Source of the DNA: JAHEEL01 sp963715255
GTDB taxonomy: Bacteria; Actinomycetota; Acidimicrobiia; Spongiisociales; UBA5794
NCBI GenBank assembly: GCA_963715255.1
Contig: CAVQRN010000006.1
Location: 1-64,000, forward strand
Length of the DNA: 64,000 nucleotides
Direction: 5' to 3'
Position 1 is the first letter of the stretch; each line of letters begins with the position of its first letter. The notes below the pieces were generated by a model. That model was not told where the DNA came from, ran no database searches, and saw only the letters and a program-made list of their open reading frames with translations. Positions 58,919 through 64,000 of the stretch are shown piece after piece. The translations under genes and the position numbers were made by a program.

Positions 58919-61372
58919 TTACTCCATCACGCGCAGCGTTGACGGGAGGTCCATCTTGCGAAGCTTCCTGGGAGCCGTCAGCAGCGGGGCGAGGCCGACG
59001 GCGACCACGCCGACGAACGCGGCCCACAGGATCGCTCCCGGCGTGACAATGATCGGCAGCGCGATGTCTGGCATCGTTTGAGCGGATGCCGCCATGAAGT
59101 ACTGCAGCAGGAGCAGCCCGCCGCCGATCCCGATGATCGTGGCAACGACTCCGACCGTTGCGCTCTCCACGATCAGCATCCGCACGACCTTCCTGGGTCG
59201 CACACCGTACGAGAACATCGTCGCATGCTCGCGTCGACGCTCGTCGACGGCGATCGATGCGGCGTTGAAGGCGATCAGGACGGCAAGGAGCAACACGATG
59301 CCCTGGAAGAGTTGGAAGATCCCAATGAATTGTGTCATCAGGTCCTCCATGAGACGAGCCGTTGCGTCGGCCCGCTGTACCGATGTCACGGCTCCGATCT
59401 CGAGGAACTCAGCCTGAAGCTCGCCGACCTCGACACCCGGTTCCGGCACCACCGACACGACGTTCGCCAGACCATCGAGCCCAAGCAGCGCCGCGTGGTC
59501 GGTAGCCATATAGATGACGGCCCGGAAGGGATGACCGTGGATGCCGGCGACCGGCAGTTCCATCGTCTCGAGCGAATATGAGAGCGGTCCCGTTCGTCGC
59601 GGCAGGCGGATCGCCACGAGGTCCCCGACGCCGAGATCGAGATCGGCCGCAGCCTTCGGTGAGATGACGATCGCGGGCTCGTCAGCCGGCACGGCACCCT
59701 CTTCGACGGTGGGCCTGAACAGGCCGTCGTCCCAGTCGATGAACTCGACGATCGCTGCGAAGGCGTCCACTCCAGTACCGAGTTCGCCACCCACCCGCAG
59801 AACGGCCTCGCCTTCAGCGATCGATGGCGAAGCCAATACGCCTCCCACGGGTCCGTTTCCTGTGGGATAGACCGTGTCCATCTCAACGATGACCCGGTCG
59901 GCGACCCCGCCTGAAGCTTCTTCTCCACCTTTGACGATGGCCCCCATGAACGAATCGATTGCGGCGACAAGCATCACGAGCACGGCGATCGACGCACCGA
60001 TACCCAGCGCCGTCAGCAGGCCACGACGGGGAGCGCGGAGCACGTTGCGGATCGGCATCTGGGCGAGCGTGTCGCCCGGCAGCTTGATCCGTTTGATGAG
60101 GGGTGCCAGACCACCGCCGCGGGAGGCGAGGTGACCCGTGCGAATCGCATCGATGGGAGCGACCCGGATCGCACGCCACACGGGAATCCCCACCGCGATG
60201 AGTGGAATGGCGAAACCGATGGCCGCGGCGGTGAGGAAGGCATCCCATTGCGTCGGCGTGAGCCACTCCGGCATCGGCAGATACGAATCGAGGAGCCCAC
60301 CCATCGCGAATGCAATCAACCATCCGACGGCGAGTCCGAGAATCACGCCAAGAACAGCGATCTGCACCCCTACCAGCATGGGTCGCACTGCGATCCAGCG
60401 GCGGGGCACGCCGAGCGCCATCGCGACACCGATCTCACGGCGGGTCTGCTCGACCATGCGGGCCGTCAAGTTTGCCGCCGCGGCCGCTGATCCTGCGAGG
60501 ATCACGATGGCGAGGATTCTGAAGAACTGCTGATCACCTTCGATGTCCTGGTACGTCAGCGTGTAGGCCGTGTCGTCGCTGGTGTCGGTAACGACAACGC
60601 CGATGTCGGGCATCTCGGAGGAGAACGCCTGGGCGAGCGCAGCAGCAAAGGCGTCCCGGTCGGCACCGGGGTTCAGGGTGAGGACGAGGTCGTTGACCGA
60701 GCCAGGCAGCCCGGCGATCTCACCGGCCGTCTCGAGCGAGGTGAACACGGCGGCGAAGCTTGCCTGGGCGAAGAACCCGCCCCCTTCGGATGTGACGAGG
60801 AAGTACTCGGGAGTCAACGCATGCCCCACATACGCGAGCTCCCGTCCACCGCTGAGATTCAGCGTGCCTTCGCCGTCGAGGTCGTAGTAGAGAGCGAAGT
60901 TTCGTTCGATCAACGCTGTCGGCTGCCCTCGATCGGCTTCGTCGAGCGACCGACCCTCGTTGACGTGGATCGAGCTGACGTTTGGACCGTCGTGCTCGAG
61001 CGGAACGCCGATGACAAGGCCTCGAACCACCACGTCGCCGTCCGAGGTGCGGGTCGACACCTGAATGGGGACTTGCAGGCGTTCTTCTGCGACCGCAACG
61101 ATTCCCTCGGTATCGGCGTCGGCAACCGCTGCAAGCATGGACCCGGAATCGACGGCTGAGCCGTCGGCGAGCTCCACCCGCAGGTCGTACATGTTCAGAA
61201 CCTCGTAGCCGTGGTCCGCGGTGGCCTTGCGCCACTTCGTCGTCGACGTCAGCCCGGAGTAGGCCCCGACGCCGACCGCGATGATGAGCGCGATCACAAC
61301 GACCTGGACCCACCGGGAACGGAGATCCCGCCATGACCATTTGAGCCACATGGACAGTGAACCCATGATCAC
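58919..61372 (-). CDS. ABC transporter permease, FtsX/MacB type
   Basis: An 817-residue permease with an N-terminal helix (VQVVVIALIIAVGVGAYSGL), a large extracellular MacB-like domain, three helices around residues 290-405 (FRILAIVILAGSAAAAANLT; VGVQIAVLGVILGLAVGWLI), a second set beginning LRAPRRGLLTALGIGASIAV, a second extracellular domain and three C-terminal helices. Both FtsX domains are present, a common layout for lone permeases. The start is GTG at 61372 or ATG at 61366. It lies two bases after the ATPase stop and should form one complex with it. Confidence 0.9.
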   Translation of the reverse strand: MIMGSLSMWLKWSWRDLRSRWVQVVVIALIIAVGVGAYSGLTSTTKWRKATADHGYEVLNMYDLRVELADGSAVDSGSMLAAVADADTEGIVAVAEERLQVPIQVSTRTSDGDVVVRGLVIGVPLEHDGPNVSSIHVNEGRSLDEADRGQPTALIERNFALYYDLDGEGTLNLSGGRELAYVGHALTPEYFLVTSEGGGFFAQASFAAVFTSLETAGEIAGLPGSVNDLVLTLNPGADRDAFAAALAQAFSSEMPDIGVVVTDTSDDTAYTLTYQDIEGDQQFFRILAIVILAGSAAAAANLTARMVEQTRREIGVAMALGVPRRWIAVRPMLVGVQIAVLGVILGLAVGWLIAFAMGGLLDSYLPMPEWLTPTQWDAFLTAAAIGFAIPLIAVGIPVWRAIRVAPIDAIRTGHLASRGGGLAPLIKRIKLPGDTLAQMPIRNVLRAPRRGLLTALGIGASIAVLVMLVAAIDSFMGAIVKGGEEASGGVADRVIVEMDTVYPTGNGPVGGVLASPSIAEGEAVLRVGGELGTGVDAFAAIVEFIDWDDGLFRPTVEEGAVPADEPAIVISPKAAADLDLGVGDLVAIRLPRRTGPLSYSLETMELPVAGIHGHPFRAVIYMATDHAALLGLDGLANVVSVVPEPGVEVGELQAEFLEIGAVTSVQRADATARLMEDLMTQFIGIFQLFQGIVLLLAVLIAFNAASIAVDERRREHATMFSYGVRPRKVVRMLIVESATVGVVATIIGIGGGLLLLQYFMAASAQTMPDIALPIIVTPGAILWAAFVGVVAVGLAPLLTAPRKLRKMDLPSTLRVME

Positions 61373-61374
61373 CC

Positions 61375-62094
61375 CTACCAGCGGAGGTCGGCGAGCTGCG
61401 CACGGCCTCCAAGTGGAGGTCCGTCAGAGGCGATCCGACCACTCGAGAGCTCCACGACCCGATCGGCAACGCGGGATATCTCGCGATTGTGCGTGACCGC
61501 AAGGACGGCAGTGCCCGGACCGGCCTGTTCCCGGAGCAGTTCAAGAATCTGGACTCCGGTGGTGAAGTCGAGTTCACCGGTCGGTTCGTCGGCAAGCAAG
61601 ATCGGGTTGCCGGTTGCGAGCGCACGGGCGATAGCGACACGCTGCTGCTCCCCGCCGGAGAGTTCGTGGGGGAAGTGATCCGCCCTTCCGCCGAGGCCAA
61701 CCCGTTCGAGCACGTCGTCGGCGTCCGGGGCGTCGTCACGACCTGCCGCGTCGATACCGAACTGCACGTTCTCCCTCGCCGTGAGCCCGGGGAAGATGTT
61801 GAAGCTCTGGAAGATGAAGCTGACGGAACGTCGCCGGAAGTCGAACAGCTCCTTTCGTTTGGCGTCGGAGATGTCAACGCCCGCGACGGAGATGGAGCCA
61901 TCGGTGGCGGTGTCGAGAGCACCAATGAGATTGATCAGGGTTGTCTTACCGCTCCCGGACGGACCGAGCACAACGACAAATTCGCCATCGCGTACGGTCA
62001 GGTCAACCGTGTCGAGCGCGGTCACGGTGGCCCCACCCAGCTCGTATCGGCGCGATACGCCGTCGAGACGGATCAGTGTGTTGTCTCCGATCAT
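61375..62094 (-). CDS. ABC transporter ATP-binding protein (MacB/LolD type)
   Basis: A 239-residue ATPase. Walker A GPSGSGKTT, the Q-loop in SFIFQSFNIFPGLTARENVQ, the signature LSGGEQQRVAIARALA, Walker B ILLADEPTGELD and the H-loop AVTHNREI are all present. The start at 62094 overlaps the regulator stop by four bases (ATGA). It powers the FtsX permease. Such systems often export antimicrobial peptides or lipoproteins; the substrate is not evident. Confidence 0.93.
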   Translation of the reverse strand: MIGDNTLIRLDGVSRRYELGGATVTALDTVDLTVRDGEFVVVLGPSGSGKTTLINLIGALDTATDGSISVAGVDISDAKRKELFDFRRRSVSFIFQSFNIFPGLTARENVQFGIDAAGRDDAPDADDVLERVGLGGRADHFPHELSGGEQQRVAIARALATGNPILLADEPTGELDFTTGVQILELLREQAGPGTAVLAVTHNREISRVADRVVELSSGRIASDGPPLGGRAQLADLRW

Positions 62095-62576
62095 GATTCC
62101 TCTGTTCTGCCTGTCGCGGTTCTCTGTTGTTGCCGCCACCGTTCGATGAGGAGGTCGAACTCCCGATCGAACCAGGTGTAGAAATCTCGCATCTGTTCGA
62201 GGCGCTTCCTGGCTGGGTCGATGTTCTCCAGGGCATCCATGCCGCGCTCGGAGAGCGCAACCATCTGCGTGAGTACGTCGGCGCTTCGCTCGAGGAGTCG
62301 CTCGAGAGCACCCATGGACGCGGTGTAGTAGCTCCGCCGATCACCGGGGACCCACACACGGTCGACAATTCCCATCCGGGTCAGGGCGGAGACAGCGGTC
62401 GAGATCGACCCGGCGCTGGCGCCGATCTGCTCCTGAAGGTCCGTCGCCGACAGGTGCGGTCGATCGGTCACGAGCAACGCAGCCCAGACCCGGCCCGCCA
62501 TCGGGGACATGCCCATTGCCTCAAACACCAGACTGACGTCCTCGGCGAATCCCATCCGACGTTCACGTTGTGTCAT
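62091..62576 (-). CDS. GbsR/MarR-like transcriptional regulator
   Basis: A 161-residue winged-helix protein: MGFAEDVSLVFEAMGMSPMA GRVWAALLV, then LSATDLQEQIGASAGSISTA VSALTRMGIVDRV, then GDRRSYYTASMGALERLLER, matching the GbsR/MarR group. It is the first gene of the operon with the ABC transporter, which it probably controls. A palindrome directly upstream (62580-62597) overlaps the expected promoter and is a likely operator. Confidence 0.85.
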   Translation of the reverse strand: MTQRERRMGFAEDVSLVFEAMGMSPMAGRVWAALLVTDRPHLSATDLQEQIGASAGSISTAVSALTRMGIVDRVWVPGDRRSYYTASMGALERLLERSADVLTQMVALSERGMDALENIDPARKRLEQMRDFYTWFDREFDLLIERWRQQQRTATGRTEES

Positions 62577-62579
62577 AAC

Positions 62580-62597
62580 TTTCAGTTATACCTGAAA
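62580..62597. promoter_or_regulatory. Likely operator of the GbsR/MarR-ABC operon
   Basis: The inverted repeat TTTCAG TTATAC CTGAAA starts four bases upstream of the regulator start codon on the minus strand. The size and symmetry fit a dimer of a MarR-type regulator. It is about 96 bases from the divergent aldo/keto reductase gene. Confidence 0.5.
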
Positions 62598-62692
62598 CTA
62601 CGATGCTTGGTGAGAGCCCTTCGACCCTATTTGACGCACGCAGACCCCGCGCGAGACTGCAGGTTGTGCCCCCGGTGTGGAAGGCTCTCTCC

Positions 62693-63523
62693 ATGAGCAT
62701 CTCCCTCGACACCACCGTTGCCCTCCACGGCACCGTCCAGATCCCCCTCCTTGGCTTCGGCACCTTCAGAGTTAGGGACGGGCAGGACGTCGAGGAGGCC
62801 GTCGCTACCGCCCTCGACCTCGGCTACCGGCACATCGATACCGCAGTGATCTATCGCAACGAGGAGGGGGTCGGACGCGCCGTTGCCGCTTCCGGAATCG
62901 ACCGCTCTGAGATCTTCGTCACGACCAAGGTGTGGAACAGCGACCAGGGCCACGAACCGACCCTCCGAGCGATCGACGCCAGCCTCGAACGCCTCGGCAT
63001 GGACTACGTCGACCTCTACCTCGTGCACTGGCCGAAGCCGGCACACACGTTGGAGACGTGGCGGGCGATGGAGGAGATCCAGGAGTCCGGAAAGGCTCGG
63101 GCGATCGGCGTGTCGAACTACCTCACGCATCACCTCGATCAGCTTCTCGAGAACGCCAACGTCCTTCCGTCGATCAACCAGATCCAGTTCCATCCGCATC
63201 TCCAGAGTCCGGATCTCGTCGACTACTGCGCCGATCGAAGCATCGTCATCGAAGCGTGGGGTCCCCTGAAGCAGGGACAAATCATCGACGACCCGGAGTT
63301 GGCGGCTATTGCTGCCACCCACGGAGTGACCGTGCCGCAGGTCGTGTTGCGGTGGATGCTCCAGCGCGGCGTCGTCGCTATCCCGAAGAGCGTGACCCCG
63401 TCCCGGATCGCAGCGAATGCCGATCTCTACGGGTTCGAACTCTCCTCCGATGAGATTGCCGTGATCAACGCCATGGACCGCGACGATCGGGTTGGGGCGC
63501 ACCCGGATCACATCGACTTCTAG
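62693..63523 (+). CDS. Aldo/keto reductase (2,5-diketogluconate reductase-like)
   Basis: A 276-residue NADPH-dependent TIM-barrel reductase. The catalytic tetrad is Asp49, Tyr54, Lys79 and His112 (IDTAVIYRNE, VTTKVW, LYLVHWPKP). Also present are the substrate loop QIQFHPHLQSPDLVDYCADR and the NADPH site IPKSVTPSRIAAN. It reduces carbonyls such as 2,5-diketogluconate or methylglyoxal-like aldehydes. The start ATG is at 62693; a longer frame is without support. Confidence 0.92.
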   Translation: MSISLDTTVALHGTVQIPLLGFGTFRVRDGQDVEEAVATALDLGYRHIDTAVIYRNEEGVGRAVAASGIDRSEIFVTTKVWNSDQGHEPTLRAIDASLERLGMDYVDLYLVHWPKPAHTLETWRAMEEIQESGKARAIGVSNYLTHHLDQLLENANVLPSINQIQFHPHLQSPDLVDYCADRSIVIEAWGPLKQGQIIDDPELAAIAATHGVTVPQVVLRWMLQRGVVAIPKSVTPSRIAANADLYGFELSSDEIAVINAMDRDDRVGAHPDHIDF

Positions 63524-63681
63524 TCTGTCCCGAAGGTCGTCCACTGCGACGGTCACCGGCCGGGCTCGACCTCCTCCGCCTCCTTCGTCGGCACCGCCCC
63601 CTGAGGGCGAGGAAGAGACAGCCGGCGGCCCGGGAGAGCGGCAACGGCTCCGAACTCCAATACAAAGGCATACTGCAACCG

Positions 63682-64000
63682 ATGCATCTGATCAGCCTCG
63701 AATCCATTTCCAAGTCGTATCCGGAGACGCCGGTGCTCTCAGAAGTGTCGCTTGGGATCGGCCGACGACAGCGAATCGGTGTCATCGGCCGGAACGGATC
63801 AGGCAAATCGACACTCCTGCGCATCATCGCGGGTACCGAAGAACCCGATGCGGGCAGGATCGTACGAAGTGCGGGCCTCCGGGTTGCCTCCCTCTCTCAG
63901 GATCCGTCCTTCCCCGAAGGCCGTACCGTCGGCGACGTGATCGGTGACGACCGCAAGACGATCGCCATGGCCGACCGCCTCGGTCTCGCCGACCCATCCG
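63682..64000 (+). CDS. ABC-F family ATP-binding protein, cut by window edge
   Basis: The N-terminal 106 residues of a soluble ATPase: MHLISLESISKSYPETPVLS, then Walker A VIGRNGSGKSTLLRIIAG, then a DPDAGRIVRSAGLRVASLSQ strand and DPSFPEGRTVGDVI. The start (MHLISLESISKSY) and the short gap after Walker A are typical of ABC-F proteins (EttA/Uup), which act on the ribosome rather than on membranes. The rest lies beyond base 64000. Confidence 0.85.
   Translation, partial: MHLISLESISKSYPETPVLSEVSLGIGRRQRIGVIGRNGSGKSTLLRIIAGTEEPDAGRIVRSAGLRVASLSQDPSFPEGRTVGDVIGDDRKTIAMADRLGLADPS

Overview
The window looks like a chromosomal contig of a high-GC Gram-positive bacterium, most plausibly an uncultured actinobacterium (Actinomycetota, perhaps Acidimicrobiia-like). 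The base composition is GC-rich by eye, GTG and TTG starts are common, and the gene families are of actinobacterial type: DUF2254, LAL-type LuxR regulators, AbiEi-DUF559 fusions, PadR and GbsR-like regulators, and LLM flavin oxidoreductases. The taxonomic placement is inference. No rRNA, tRNA or CRISPR array was recognised.

Layout. From 1 to 12.4 kb almost every gene is split by frameshifts: DUF1254/DUF1214, DUF2254, an AI-2E-type permease, two LAL/LuxR regulators (one only a 3' fragment), a complete IS21-family element with matching ends (7611-9762), a crotonase and a 3-hydroxyisobutyrate dehydrogenase-like enzyme. Hairpin-bearing repeats surround the LuxR genes and the IS. From 12.9 to 21.5 kb lie a von Willebrand A surface protein and a mannan-type carbohydrate cluster: a glycosyltransferase, a six-hairpin glycosidase-like protein, a GH130 enzyme with a second GH130 C-terminal remnant, and a GT4 enzyme. 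From 21.8 to 30.7 kb come small housekeeping and accessory genes (metallo-hydrolase, VOC protein, EamA transporter, acylphosphatase, YjjG-like phosphatase, AEC transporter), a cysteine-bearing Rrf2 regulator, a MazEF-type toxin-antitoxin pair and remnants.

From 30.8 to 36.8 kb is the gltBD operon (glutamate synthase, 1-nt overlap), followed by an ABC exporter, an LLM oxidoreductase, a YCII-like protein, a DJ-1/PfpI protein, a VOC protein, an APH-type kinase, ornithine carbamoyltransferase (one apparent base insertion), a PLP decarboxylase, a Uma2 nuclease-fold protein and an MFS and an EamA transporter. From 51.6 down to 48.8 kb is a tightly overlapped five-gene minus-strand operon: three small single-pass membrane proteins, an ApbE flavin transferase and a ferric-reductase-like membrane protein. 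This is the best candidate here for an undescribed system. Then follow a GDPD lipoprotein, a secreted protein, a hybrid sensor protein with a degenerate kinase core and an intact receiver, tandem repeats, a PadR gene with a membrane partner, an AbiEi-DUF559 protein bracketed by two copies of a long palindrome, a regulator-ATPase-FtsX permease operon, an aldo/keto reductase and the start of an ABC-F ATPase cut by the window end.

Two cross-cutting signals stand out. One is a dispersed family of about 52-bp near-perfect palindromes (30172, 40398, 57814, 58860). The other is pervasive single-base frameshifts, several in short homopolymers or tandem repeats, which look more like uncorrected sequencing indels than biology, at least outside the first 12 kb.
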